This document shows, piece by piece, positions 38,302-46,916 of a DNA stretch of 64,000 bases. This DNA comes from Alloyangia pacifica. Its GTDB lineage: Bacteria > Pseudomonadota > Alphaproteobacteria > Rhodobacterales > Rhodobacteraceae. Below the pieces are notes generated by a model that worked only from the letters and a program-made list of their open reading frames with translations, was not told where the DNA came from and ran no database searches. The stretch is taken from the NCBI RefSeq assembly GCF_020524285.1, contig NZ_JAIVKX010000006.1, positions 1 to 64,000 of the forward strand, given 5' to 3'. The number at the start of each line of letters is the position of its first letter. Position 1 is the first letter of the stretch. Made by a program: the position numbers and the translations under genes.

Positions 38302-39461
38302 CAGGCCGGTACCTTCGCGGTCAGGGCCTCGTCGAAGAGATCCCAGGTGCGCGACATCTCGATGACGGTGCGGGTGGCGCGGGCCTCGTCCATCGCCATG
38401 GCCAGCAGCCCGGCCTCGAGCGCGTCGAGCACCGAGACGGGCTGTTTCGCGCCGGTCAGCACCGAGGCGATGACGCCCTTGGCCATCTCCTCGTCGGCGC
38501 CGTAGTGCTGCGAGAGATCGCTGGCCTGGTAGCTCTTGCGCTCCAGCGGCTGGCGGGTATGGCTGTCGGTGACATTGAGGAAGCCGCGGACGAAATCGCC
38601 CTCGGCCATGCCGCGCGTGCCGATCACCGCGAAGCGGCGGAAGTCGTCGGGCACGTTGAGGTTGGTGTGGAAATTCAGCGCCGCGCCGTTCTCGTATTCG
38701 ACGATGGCCACCTGGTAGTCGATGATCTCGGCGTCGCTGTCGAAGACCTTGTCGGTGCCATTCCAGCCCGACGGCTTCTCGGTATAGACGCCGAGGTCGT
38801 TGATGCCCCGGTTGCGCGGGTCGTTGGCGGGGACGAAGGTGCGGCGCCCGCCAAAGCTGCTCACCCGTTCGGGGCGGGCGCCGATGACGCCGTTGTAAAG
38901 GTCGATGTCGTGGCAGCATTTCTCCAGCATGAAGCCGCCGGCCCAGCGGTCGTACCGCCGCCAGTCGCGCATGAAGAAGGCGCCGTGGTAGGGCGGGATG
39001 TGCTCGCTCGCCTCGATCGAAACGACGTCTCCCAGCTCGCCCCGCGCCTGCGCCGCGCGCAGGTCGGTGTAGAGCGGTGCGTAGCGCAACACGAGGCCGA
39101 TCAGCAGGTTCTCGACGCCGTATTTGGCCAGCAGCCGCGCCATCTCGAAGCTGTCTTCCTTGGTGGTGACGACGGGCTTTTCCGAGAAGACCTTCACGCC
39201 GGCCTCGAAGCCCGCGCGGATGTGCTCGAGGTGCATGCAGTTCGGGGAGCCGACCATCAGCAGGTCGAGTTCCTCGGCCTTCAGAAGTTCCTGCACGGTC
39301 TCGTATTGAGTGCCCGCAGAGATGCCCTTCTCCTGCAGCAGGCCCATGCCCGCGGGCGCGGGATCGACGTAACCGGCGATCTCGAAATCAGGATGCATTT
39401 GTGTGAAGACCTGGCTCAGGTAGCCTAGACGGTACCCAAGACCGACGATGCCGACTTTCAT
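38301..39461 (-). CDS. Gfo/Idh/MocA-family protein (B)
   Basis: 386-aa NAD-binding protein, first gene of the importer operon. Rossmann motif VGIVGLGYRLGYLS, catalytic-Lys motif SEKPVV, then AGGFMLEKCCHDIDLYN in the C-terminal domain. The EKCCHDID form keeps His and Asp of the usual GxHxxD motif but with two Cys before it. The same fold also includes NAD-dependent glycosidases (GH109 on alpha-GalNAc is one), so it could be a dehydrogenase or a glycosidase. It is quite different from copy A. Divergent from nagA with one operator-like site between. Confidence 0.88.
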   Translation of the reverse strand: MKVGIVGLGYRLGYLSQVFTQMHPDFEIAGYVDPAPAGMGLLQEKGISAGTQYETVQELLKAEELDLLMVGSPNCMHLEHIRAGFEAGVKVFSEKPVVTTKEDSFEMARLLAKYGVENLLIGLVLRYAPLYTDLRAAQARGELGDVVSIEASEHIPPYHGAFFMRDWRRYDRWAGGFMLEKCCHDIDLYNGVIGARPERVSSFGGRRTFVPANDPRNRGINDLGVYTEKPSGWNGTDKVFDSDAEIIDYQVAIVEYENGAALNFHTNLNVPDDFRRFAVIGTRGMAEGDFVRGFLNVTDSHTRQPLERKSYQASDLSQHYGADEEMAKGVIASVLTGAKQPVSVLDALEAGLLAMAMDEARATRTVIEMSRTWDLFDEALTAKVPA

Positions 39462-39537
39462 TCTCGATCCCTGTTCTTGCCTCGGGCGTTCAAGCCAGAC
39501 GTGCCGGGGGATGGCGCGCGGCTTTCGCTCGAAATCC

Positions 39538-39550
39538 GTAATTTATTTTC
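39538..39550. promoter_or_regulatory. putative RpiR operator, importer operon / nagA promoter
   Basis: GTAATTTATTTTC; on the minus strand GAAAATAAATTAC, agreeing at 11 of 13 positions with GAAAATCAATTTC. It lies 77 bp before the Gfo/Idh B start and 149 bp before nagA. Confidence 0.6.
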
Positions 39551-39698
39551 GTAGACTGTGGTCGAGTTTCGTGACAGTCAATACAAAAATGCGGAAGATG
39601 GCGGCTATGATGAAATTCATTTTCAGGTTCTGCCTGAGTCGCGGGCACCCCGGTCCGGGGGCGGCCTGGCAATTTGGACCCCGGGAGCGCTGGAGCGC

Positions 39699-40835
39699 AT
39701 GAAGACAGGGATTTCCCCGGTCGCACGCCGTCTCTTTGACGGCTGGGACTGGCATGAAAATGCAGCGGTGACCTACGAAGTCGGGAAAGTCACCGGAGTG
39801 ATTCCCGGCAAGGCTGAGGTGGACCTGGTCGTGCCGGGGCTGGTCGACCTGCAGGTCAACGGCGGCGGCGGCGTGCAGTTCAACGACACCACGAGCGCGC
39901 AAGGGCTCGCAGCGATCTGCGCGGCGCATCGGGCGCTCGGAACAACCGCTGTCCTCGCCACGCTGATCACCGACACGGCGGAGAAGACATCGGAGGCGCT
40001 TGCGGCGGGCGCGGCGGCGCGGGCCGCGGGGCAGGCGGGGCTGGCCGGTCTGCACCTCGAGGGGCCGCATCTCGATCCGCGCCGCAAAGGCACCCACGCA
40101 GAAGAGCTGGTGCGCCCGATGCAGGAGGCCGACCTGCTGCGCATCCTCGCGGCGGCGGGCAGCTGCGGTCACCTGCTGGTGACGCTGGCCCCCGAGGCCG
40201 CGACAGAGGAGCAGGTCGCGCGGCTGGTGGCCGGGGGCGTGCAGGTCTCGCTCGGGCACAGCGATTGCAGCGCCGAGACCGCAAGCGGCTATTTTACCGC
40301 CGGGGCCAGTATGACCACCCATCTTTTCAACGCGATGAGCCAGATGGGCCACCGCGCTCCGGGTCTCGTCGGGGCGACGCTGGACAGCGGCGCGGTGAGT
40401 TGCGGGCTGATCGCCGACGGCCACCACGTCAGCGATACGGCGATGCGGGTCGCGCTGCGCGGCAAGCGCGGGCCGGGGCATGTGTTCCTCGTGTCTGACG
40501 CCATGGCAGCCACCGGCTCCGAACTGACCGAGATCACCCTCAACGGCCGCACCATCTACCGCGCCGGCGGAAGGCTGACGCTGGCCGACGGCACGCTCGC
40601 GGGGGCGGATATCTCGATGCTGGAGGCGCTCCGCTATTGCGTCACCGCGCTGGAGGTGCCGCTCGACGAGGCGCTGCGCATGGCGACGGTCTATCCGGCG
40701 CAGGCGGCGGGTCTGCCCCACGTCGGACGGCTCACCGAGGGCGCGCGGGCGGATTTCCTCGTGCTGGACGCGGCGCTGCACTTGCAGGGCGTTTGGGTCG
40801 GTGGCGTCCGGTCCGGCGATGAGGTGGCGGCATGA
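39699..40835 (+). CDS. nagA: N-acetylglucosamine-6-phosphate deacetylase
   Basis: 378-aa amidohydrolase removing acetate from GlcNAc-6-phosphate. Metal and catalytic residues are visible: VDLQVNGGGGVQFND, the Glu of HLEGPHLDPRRKGTH, His in SLGHSDC, His in THLFNAM, and the catalytic Asp in LVSDAMAATG. I use the ATG at 39699 (MKTGISPVARRLFDG): it gives family length and follows GGGAGCGCTGGAG; the open frame begins further up but without family similarity. It is the first gene of a plus-strand unit nagA-ROK kinase-M81-SDR. Confidence 0.93.
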   Translation: MKTGISPVARRLFDGWDWHENAAVTYEVGKVTGVIPGKAEVDLVVPGLVDLQVNGGGGVQFNDTTSAQGLAAICAAHRALGTTAVLATLITDTAEKTSEALAAGAAARAAGQAGLAGLHLEGPHLDPRRKGTHAEELVRPMQEADLLRILAAAGSCGHLLVTLAPEAATEEQVARLVAGGVQVSLGHSDCSAETASGYFTAGASMTTHLFNAMSQMGHRAPGLVGATLDSGAVSCGLIADGHHVSDTAMRVALRGKRGPGHVFLVSDAMAATGSELTEITLNGRTIYRAGGRLTLADGTLAGADISMLEALRYCVTALEVPLDEALRMATVYPAQAAGLPHVGRLTEGARADFLVLDAALHLQGVWVGGVRSGDEVAA

Positions 40836-41752
40836 TCGTCTGCTTCGACATCGGCGGCACTTCGGTCAAGAGCGCCGTGGCCACCAGCGCCCGGGACGTG
40901 CGCGCGCTGTCGCGCCGCCCGACCCCGTCGCAGGACTTCGACGCCTTTGTCGCCACGCTTGCCGAGGCCATCGCCGAGGCGGGAGGCCGTCCGGAGCGGG
41001 TCGCCATCTCGATTGCCGGCGTGGTCGACCCCAAGAGCGGCCGCGCCACCGTCGCCAACATTCCCTGCCTGACCGGGCGGCGCCTTGCGCCCGAGCTGAC
41101 GGCGCTGCTGGGGATCGAGGTGCTGGTTGCCAATGACGCCGACTGCTTCGCGCTTGCCGAGGCGGGGGTCGGCGCCGGGCGCGGACACGACGTGGTCTTC
41201 GGCGCGATCATCGGCACCGGTGTCGGCGGCGGGCTCGTCGCTGGCGGCCGGTTGATCGGTGCGGGCAGCGGCTACGCGGGCGAATGGGGCCACGGGCCGG
41301 TGGCGAAACGCCTGCTCGACTGCCTCGAGGCGCCGCTGCCGTCCTATCAATGCGGCTGCGGCCTCAAGGGCTGCCTCGATGCCACCTGTTCGGCGCGCGG
41401 CATCGAGCGCTTGCACCGCGACATCGCCGGGGCCGAGCTGCCCTCGACCGAGATCCTCGCGCTCTGGCATGCGGGCGACGCGGGGGCCTCAAAGACCGTC
41501 GCCGCCTGGCTGGAGCTGCTCTCGGGCCCGCTGGCGATGGTGGTCAACATGACCGGTGCCACGGTGGTCGCCGCGGGCGGCGGGCTGTCGAACGATGCCG
41601 CGCTGATGGCGGCGCTGGACGAGGCCACCCGGCCCCTGACCCTGGCGAAACCTACCGAGCCGCTGGTGGTGCAGGCGCAATGCCGCACCGAGCCGGGGCT
41701 CGTGGGGGCTGCCATCCTCGCCCTGCGCGCGCCGTCGCGCGACGCGGCCTGA
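40832..41752 (+). CDS. ROK-family sugar kinase (NagK/NanK-like)
   Basis: 306-aa ATP-dependent sugar kinase. ATP motif FDIGGTSVKSA, catalytic Asp in VANDADCFAL, the GTGVGGGLVAGG loop, the substrate Glu/His in AGEWGHGPV, and the zinc motif CGCGLKGCLDATCSARGIE. The window has no PTS, so an ABC-imported free amino sugar would need this kinase to reach the 6-phosphate that NagA accepts. It overlaps the nagA stop (ATGA). Confidence 0.92.
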   Translation: MIVCFDIGGTSVKSAVATSARDVRALSRRPTPSQDFDAFVATLAEAIAEAGGRPERVAISIAGVVDPKSGRATVANIPCLTGRRLAPELTALLGIEVLVANDADCFALAEAGVGAGRGHDVVFGAIIGTGVGGGLVAGGRLIGAGSGYAGEWGHGPVAKRLLDCLEAPLPSYQCGCGLKGCLDATCSARGIERLHRDIAGAELPSTEILALWHAGDAGASKTVAAWLELLSGPLAMVVNMTGATVVAAGGGLSNDAALMAALDEATRPLTLAKPTEPLVVQAQCRTEPGLVGAAILALRAPSRDAA

Positions 41753-41833
41753 GCGGATGCTCCGTCCCGAGGCGACAGGTTTTCACCAAGGCGGGCCCGC
41801 CCCGGTCCGCCGTCTTTCAAGGAGGGTCGCCGC

Positions 41834-43339
41834 GTGAGGGTGTTTACCGCGTCTCTGGCTACTGAAACGAATACCTTCTCGCCGCTGCCGACCGATCGCG
41901 CGGCTTTCGAGGCGGCCTTTTACGCTGGACCGGGCGAGCATCCCGAGTCCCCGACGCTCTGCTCCTCGCCGGTGCCGATCCTGCGCCAGCGCGGGCGCGA
42001 CGAGGGCTTCACGGTGATCGAGGGCAGTTCGACCTGGGCGGAACCGGCGGGGCTCATCAAGAAAGAGACCTTCGAGGAGTTGCGCGACGAGATCCTCGAT
42101 CAGCTGCGCGCGGCGCTGCCGGTGGACGGCGTGGTGCTCGGGCTGCATGGCGCGATGGTGGCGCAGGGCTATGACGACTGCGAGGGCGATTTCCTCGAAC
42201 GTGTCCGCGCCATCGTCGGCCCCGACGTGCTGGTGGCCGCCGAGTTCGACCCGCACAGCCACCTGACCCGCAAGCGCGTGGCGCAGCTCGACATCGCGGC
42301 GACCTTCCTCGAGTTCCCGCACACCGACTTCCAGGAGCGCGGCGCGCATGTGGTGGAGGTTGCGCTCAGGGCACTGCGCGGCGAGGTGCGCCCGGTGATC
42401 TCCACCTTCGACTGCAAGATGATCGGCATCTACCCGACCAGCCAGCAGCCCATGCGCGGCTTCGTCGACCGGATGAAGCTGCTCGAGGGGCAGGGCAATA
42501 TCCTGTCGTGCTCGGTCATCCACGGCTTCATGGCCGGCGACGTGCCGGAGATGGGCACGAAGATCATGGTGGTCACCGACAATGCGCCCGAGGAAGGCGC
42601 GGCGCTGGCCCGCAGGCTGGGCGAGGAACTCTACGCCCTGCGCGGCAAGACCGCGATGCCGATCCTTGACTACGAGGAGGGCATCGACCTGGCGCTCGCC
42701 GCGCGCGAGGCCGATCCTTCGATGCCCGTGACCATCGCCGACACCTGGGACAACCCGGGCGGGGGCTGCGCCGGCGATGGCACCTATGTGCTGCTCTCGC
42801 TGATCGCGCGCGGCGTCGACAAGGTCGCGGTAGGCGCGATCTGGGATCCGGTCGCGGTGAGCTTCTGCCATGCGGCGGGGCTCGGCGCGACGCTGCGCCT
42901 GCGCTTCGGCGGCAAGGCCGGGGCCGAGGCGGGCCCGCCGATCGACGCCGAGATCAAGGTCATCCATCTCGCGCAGGAGGGCCACCAGAGCTTCCGCGCC
43001 AGCCGCGTCACGCTGGGCCGCTCGGCCACCGTCCGCATCCTCGGCACCGAGATCGACATTGTGCTGATCTCCAGCCGGACCCAGACCTACGAGCCGACGC
43101 TCTTTTCCAACCAGGGGGTGGATTTCGCGGACAAGGACATCCTGCTGGTCAAGTCCACCAACCATTTTCATGCCGGGTTCGATCCGGTCTCCGCGCGGAT
43201 CATCCACGTGGACAGCCCGTCGTCCTACCCGACGAAACCGGCGCTGACCGCCTACCAGAAGGCGGGCAGCGATTTCTGGCCCAAGGTGGCGGACCCGCTG
43301 GGGCTCGATGCCGTGACCGCCGAAGACGAGGAAGCCTGA
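41834..43339 (+). CDS. M81-family (MlrC-like) metallohydrolase (B)
   Basis: 501-aa second MlrC-type hydrolase. Segments: SLATETNTFSPL at the N-terminus, LGLHGAMVAQGYDDCEGDFLE, AEFDPHSHLT and FLEFPHTDFQERG with the putative metal Asp/His residues, then TWDNPGGGCAGDGTY. The start is GTG with AAGGAGGG just upstream. It differs clearly from paralogue A (A has HTECSTYNP and DLHGN), so the two are old duplicates or separate acquisitions and likely act on different amides. Confidence 0.9.
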   Translation: MRVFTASLATETNTFSPLPTDRAAFEAAFYAGPGEHPESPTLCSSPVPILRQRGRDEGFTVIEGSSTWAEPAGLIKKETFEELRDEILDQLRAALPVDGVVLGLHGAMVAQGYDDCEGDFLERVRAIVGPDVLVAAEFDPHSHLTRKRVAQLDIAATFLEFPHTDFQERGAHVVEVALRALRGEVRPVISTFDCKMIGIYPTSQQPMRGFVDRMKLLEGQGNILSCSVIHGFMAGDVPEMGTKIMVVTDNAPEEGAALARRLGEELYALRGKTAMPILDYEEGIDLALAAREADPSMPVTIADTWDNPGGGCAGDGTYVLLSLIARGVDKVAVGAIWDPVAVSFCHAAGLGATLRLRFGGKAGAEAGPPIDAEIKVIHLAQEGHQSFRASRVTLGRSATVRILGTEIDIVLISSRTQTYEPTLFSNQGVDFADKDILLVKSTNHFHAGFDPVSARIIHVDSPSSYPTKPALTAYQKAGSDFWPKVADPLGLDAVTAEDEEA

Positions 43340-43341
43340 TC

Positions 43342-44085
43342 ATGTTGCTGAGCGGAAAACGCGTTGTCCTGACCGGGGCCGGGGGCGGCATCGGCACCGC
43401 CATGATCGCGGCGCTGAAGAAGGCCGGCGCGCATGTGGTCGCCTGCGACCGCGCGGGCAGCGGGCTGCAGGCCGATGAGTTGGTCGAGTTCGACATCACC
43501 GACACGGCGCAGACCGAGGCGGCGGCAGCAAAGATCGCGCAATCGCCGGTGGACGTGCTGATCTCCAACGCCGGGGGGACCCGCGTCGATCTGATGGAAC
43601 ACACCGACACGGCGGCGATTCAGACCGACCTGCAGCTCAACTTCACCGGCGCGGCGGTGTTCAGCCGGGCGCTGCTGCCGGCGATGCGCGGCAGGCCCGA
43701 GGGGGCGGCGGCGGTCTTCGTGGCTTCGGTCAACGGCATGAGCCATTTCGGCAGCCCGGCCTATTCCGCGGCCAAGGCCGGGATCATCGCCTGGGCCAAG
43801 GCGCTGGCGACCGAGGAGGGAAAGCACGGGCTGCGCGCCAACGTGGTGGCGCCGGGCTCGGTGCACACCCCCGCATGGGACGACCGCAAGGCCCGCCAGC
43901 CCGACATCTTCGCCAAGGTCACCGCGCTCTATCCGCTGGGGCGGCTGGTGAGCCCCGAGGAGGTGGCAAAGGCGGCGATCTTCCTCGCCTCGCCCATGGC
44001 CAGCGGCATCACCGGCACCGTGCTGCCCGTCGATGCAGGGCTGACCGCGGGCAACCTGCCGTTCATCGACATCATCACCGCCTGA
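43342..44085 (+). CDS. short-chain dehydrogenase/reductase
   Basis: 247-aa NAD(P)-dependent enzyme. Cofactor motif TGAGGGIGTAM, SNAGG, catalytic Ser in ASVNGMS and Tyr/Lys in YSAAKAG, then the GSVHTP and TGTVLPVDAGL ends. An Asp after strand 2 (VVACDRAG) suggests NAD preference. It starts 2 bp after the M81 stop and is last of the nagA transcript. It probably oxidises or reduces a product of the hydrolase or sugar pathway. Confidence 0.9.
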   Translation: MLLSGKRVVLTGAGGGIGTAMIAALKKAGAHVVACDRAGSGLQADELVEFDITDTAQTEAAAAKIAQSPVDVLISNAGGTRVDLMEHTDTAAIQTDLQLNFTGAAVFSRALLPAMRGRPEGAAAVFVASVNGMSHFGSPAYSAAKAGIIAWAKALATEEGKHGLRANVVAPGSVHTPAWDDRKARQPDIFAKVTALYPLGRLVSPEEVAKAAIFLASPMASGITGTVLPVDAGLTAGNLPFIDIITA

Positions 44086-44094
44086 CCCTGTCTT

Positions 44095-44125
44095 GCCGCC
44101 GGAGCGGCAGCTTTTGTCCGGCGGC
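44095..44125 (+). terminator. possible hairpin terminator after the SDR gene
   Basis: A perfect 9-bp stem (44095-44103 with 44117-44125) with a 13-nt loop containing TTTT. No T-tract after the stem, so efficiency is doubtful. Confidence 0.4.
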
Positions 44126-44223
44126 ACTCTCACGCAAGGGCTGGCAGCGCCGAGGGGCTTTGCCCCCCTGCGCCGCTGTGGCATTCTGGGCCTCTCCCTT
44201 TTCCTCCCGCAGCGGGACACCCC

Positions 44224-45312
44224 ATGGTCCGTGACTACTCAGCTTTCCTTCCCGGCAGCGGCGACGCGCCAAAGCCGGACCGCCGCGCGCTTTCGGCGCT
44301 CGAGGCGCTTGGCTGGAGGAATTTCTTCGCCCAGCAGATCGACGCCGGGGCGCTCGCCGAGACGCCGCCCGTCCGTGTGCTGTCGGTGCATCGCGGCGGG
44401 CTTCACGTGGCCGGAGACGGCATCGACACGCTGATCCCGCCGGGTCCCGAGGCGACGGTGGGCGACTGGCTGCTTCTTGATCGCGCTCTGCCAAAGTCGA
44501 GCCAGGTGCTCGAACGCGCCTCGCTGATCAAGCGCCGCGCCGCGGGCCACGACCGGCGCGTGCAGCTCATCGCCGCCAATATCGACACGCTCTTCGTCGT
44601 GACCTCCTGCAACCAGGATTTCAACCTCGCGCGGCTCGAGCGCTACCTCGCGCTGGCCTTCGACGCCGAGATCGAGCCGGTGATCGTGCTGACCAAGACC
44701 GACCTCGTGGACGACCCCGCGCCCTACGTGGACGAGGCGCGCAGCCTGTCGGACCGGGTGCAGGTGGTGGCGCTGGATGCCCGCGGCGGCGAGCCCGCAA
44801 AGGCGCTGGCCGACTGGTGCAAGCCGGGGCGGACGGTGGCCTTCGTCGGCTCGTCGGGCGTGGGCAAGTCGACGCTGACCAACGCGCTTTCCGGCGCGCA
44901 GACTATCGCGACGCAGGGCATCCGCGAGGACGATGCCAAGGGCCGCCACACCACCACCCACCGAGAACTGCACCCGGTGCCGGGCGGCTGCCTGCTGCTC
45001 GACACGCCGGGGATGCGCGAACTGCAACTGACCGATGTCGCCGCCGGCATCGCCGAGCTCTTCGAGGACATCGAGGAGCTGACCACCGGCTGCCGGTTCC
45101 GCAATTGCGCGCATGAGACCGAGCCGGGATGCGCGGTTCGGGCGGCGCTCGACGACGGCCAGATCGATGCGGCGCGCCTCGCCCGCTGGCGCAAGCTGAA
45201 GGCCGAGGACGAGTTCAACTCGGCAAGCCTGCTGCAGCGGCGCGAGAAGGACCGTGCCTTCGGCAAGATGGTGCGCGGCGTGATGAAGGACAAGTCACGC
45301 CAGAAGCGCTGA
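44224..45312 (+). CDS. rsgA: small ribosomal subunit biogenesis GTPase RsgA
   Basis: 362-aa circularly permuted GTPase that checks 30S maturation. The OB-fold N-domain is followed by G4 (LTKTDLVD), G1 (GSSGVGKSTLTN) and G3 (DTPGMREL) in the permuted order. The C-terminal zinc motif CRFRNCAHETEPGC (C-x4-C-x-H-x5-C) is intact, and a basic tail ends KDKSRQKR. It marks the end of the catabolic island and a return to housekeeping genes. Confidence 0.95.
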   Translation: MVRDYSAFLPGSGDAPKPDRRALSALEALGWRNFFAQQIDAGALAETPPVRVLSVHRGGLHVAGDGIDTLIPPGPEATVGDWLLLDRALPKSSQVLERASLIKRRAAGHDRRVQLIAANIDTLFVVTSCNQDFNLARLERYLALAFDAEIEPVIVLTKTDLVDDPAPYVDEARSLSDRVQVVALDARGGEPAKALADWCKPGRTVAFVGSSGVGKSTLTNALSGAQTIATQGIREDDAKGRHTTTHRELHPVPGGCLLLDTPGMRELQLTDVAAGIAELFEDIEELTTGCRFRNCAHETEPGCAVRAALDDGQIDAARLARWRKLKAEDEFNSASLLQRREKDRAFGKMVRGVMKDKSRQKR

Positions 45313-45335
45313 GCGCCGGGGCCGGGGCGCTCAGC
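45308..45335. terminator. hairpin containing both convergent stop codons
   Basis: A perfect 10-bp stem (45308-45317 with 45326-45335). The left arm contains the rsgA stop TGA (45310-45312) and the right arm the stop of the facing DUF2182 gene (45331-45333). No T-tract. Confidence 0.5.
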
Positions 45336-46131
45336 CCAAGACGCCCACGTGCAACAGCACGAGTCCGGCGCTCCAGCCCAGCAGCAGCACGCCGAGTGGC
45401 GTGCTGATCCTCTGCCCCCAGGCGAAGTTCTTCTCCACCGCCATCACCGCGCCGAGCAGCAGCATCCAGCCGAGATTGCCGGTGCCGACGACGAACATCA
45501 GCAGCATCAGTGCCCAGCAGCAGCCGACGCAGAACAGCCCGTGGCGCCAGCCCAGCCGGGCCGCGTTGAGGTGATCGCGGCGGCCCTGCCAGTGCTCGAT
45601 GACGAAGCTCATCGGCATGCGGCAGCGCTCGAGGCAGCGGCGCTTGAGGTCGGAGAACTGGAACACCCCGGCACCCGCGATCACCGCCGCGCCGAGCGCC
45701 CAGCCATTGAAGGTCAGCCAGTCGCTGCGGCGCACCAGCGCGACCAGCCCCAGATCGGCCAGATGCGCTGCCGCGCCGAAGACCAGCCAGGCGGCGAGAT
45801 AGCCCGCGATCACCAGGCTGATCAGCCGCAGCCGGTCGGGCCGTCTCTGCACCAGCCGCGCGTAGACGTCGAGGATCGGCAGGGTGGTCGGCAGCATCAT
45901 CGCCGACAGCATCAGCACCCAGCCCAGCACGTAGAGCAGCGCCGGGACCAGCGACTCGCCAAAGGGGAGCGCGGCGCAGATCGAGCCGACGAGCCCGATC
46001 TGCATCCAGTCGCCGTGATCGAGGTAGCGCCCGTAGGGGCTCTGCGACCAGGCCCAGAGCAGCAGCCACGCCAGCGCCGCCAGCGTCAGGCCGAGCCCAT
46101 AGAAGGCCCGGCGGTGATAGAGCGTGCGCAT
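45331..46131 (-). CDS. DUF2182 integral membrane protein
   Basis: 266-aa membrane protein with about seven hydrophobic helices. It has the family motifs LSAMMLPTTLP, FQFSDLKRRCLERCRMP (two Cys) and FCVGCCWALMLLMF followed by AVEKN. Annotated in databases only as a predicted metal-binding membrane protein. It lies 4 bp after the DUF1326 gene, a pairing seen in many proteobacteria. The Cys- and Met-rich membrane motifs suggest metal (perhaps copper) handling, but this is inference. Confidence 0.85.
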   Translation of the reverse strand: MRTLYHRRAFYGLGLTLAALAWLLLWAWSQSPYGRYLDHGDWMQIGLVGSICAALPFGESLVPALLYVLGWVLMLSAMMLPTTLPILDVYARLVQRRPDRLRLISLVIAGYLAAWLVFGAAAHLADLGLVALVRRSDWLTFNGWALGAAVIAGAGVFQFSDLKRRCLERCRMPMSFVIEHWQGRRDHLNAARLGWRHGLFCVGCCWALMLLMFVVGTGNLGWMLLLGAVMAVEKNFAWGQRISTPLGVLLLGWSAGLVLLHVGVLG

Positions 46132-46135
46132 CCCG

Positions 46136-46741
46136 TCAGGCGAATTCGAAGCGGAAGGAGCCCTGGATCGCGTTGGTCTTCTCGATGTCCAGATCGATCC
46201 CGACCCCGGCGTCGTTCAGCCGGAAATACTCGGCCTTCGAGACGTAGGCGGGCGCGCCGGGAATGGTGGTGAAGATGCTCTCGTTGAGCGTGGTGACCTC
46301 GCCGGTGGGGCCGCGGTAGGGCTCCATCTCGGCCTCGAGTACGCCGTCAATCTTCAGCATGCCCTTGCCCTCGACGAGGGTGAAGGTGATCTCGGCCCGT
46401 TTCGGCTCGAGGTCGTTCCCGACAAGCTGTGCGAGATCGGCGAGGGGCCCGCCAAGACGCCCCTGCAGCAGGTCGATGGCCGCCGAGCTCTGCTCGTTGC
46501 TGGCCTTGCTGTCGACGTAGAGCTGCCGCTTCCAGTTGCCGTCCAGCACGTTGCCGGGGATCTTGCCGACACCGGCGATGATCACCCCGCTCATGTCGAC
46601 GCCGTCGACCTCGCCGGAGTTGATGCGATAGGCCAGCGTGGCATCGCAATAGCCGTTGTCCGGATCCTCCCCGATCCAGCACGGGCAAAGCACGTTGCAG
46701 TTGCAGACCTCCAGAAGGTCGCCTTCGATCGAATAAGCCAT
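46136..46741 (-). CDS. DUF1326 domain protein
   Basis: 201-aa soluble protein beginning with the Cys-rich motif LEVCNCNVLCPCW, a cluster of four Cys that looks like a metal site. No signal peptide is visible. It is co-transcribed with and directly upstream of the DUF2182 membrane protein, so the two probably form a metal-related module. Function unknown. Confidence 0.85.
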   Translation of the reverse strand: MAYSIEGDLLEVCNCNVLCPCWIGEDPDNGYCDATLAYRINSGEVDGVDMSGVIIAGVGKIPGNVLDGNWKRQLYVDSKASNEQSSAAIDLLQGRLGGPLADLAQLVGNDLEPKRAEITFTLVEGKGMLKIDGVLEAEMEPYRGPTGEVTTLNESIFTTIPGAPAYVSKAEYFRLNDAGVGIDLDIEKTNAIQGSFRFEFA

Positions 46742-46916
46742 GGAAATTCCCCCACAAAGGGCTGCCGCCCGGCAGCGCCAAGTCTATGTCGTGAGCCTTG
46801 GAAAACGGGTCACTGAACCACTTGCCTGGGTTGCCTGCCTGGGAAGAGGATAGCACGGATCGCCAGCGAAATGAATTTCCGCGGGCGAGGTCGGTGCAGG
46901 GGGCCCTGGGGCGGGC

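Noticed and set aside
21579-44085. MurNAc (MurQ/MurR) catabolic operon
   Set aside because: The regulator is of the same family as MurR, but no MurQ etherase or MurP transporter is present; NagA, NagB and a ROK kinase point to N-acetylated amino sugars more generally.
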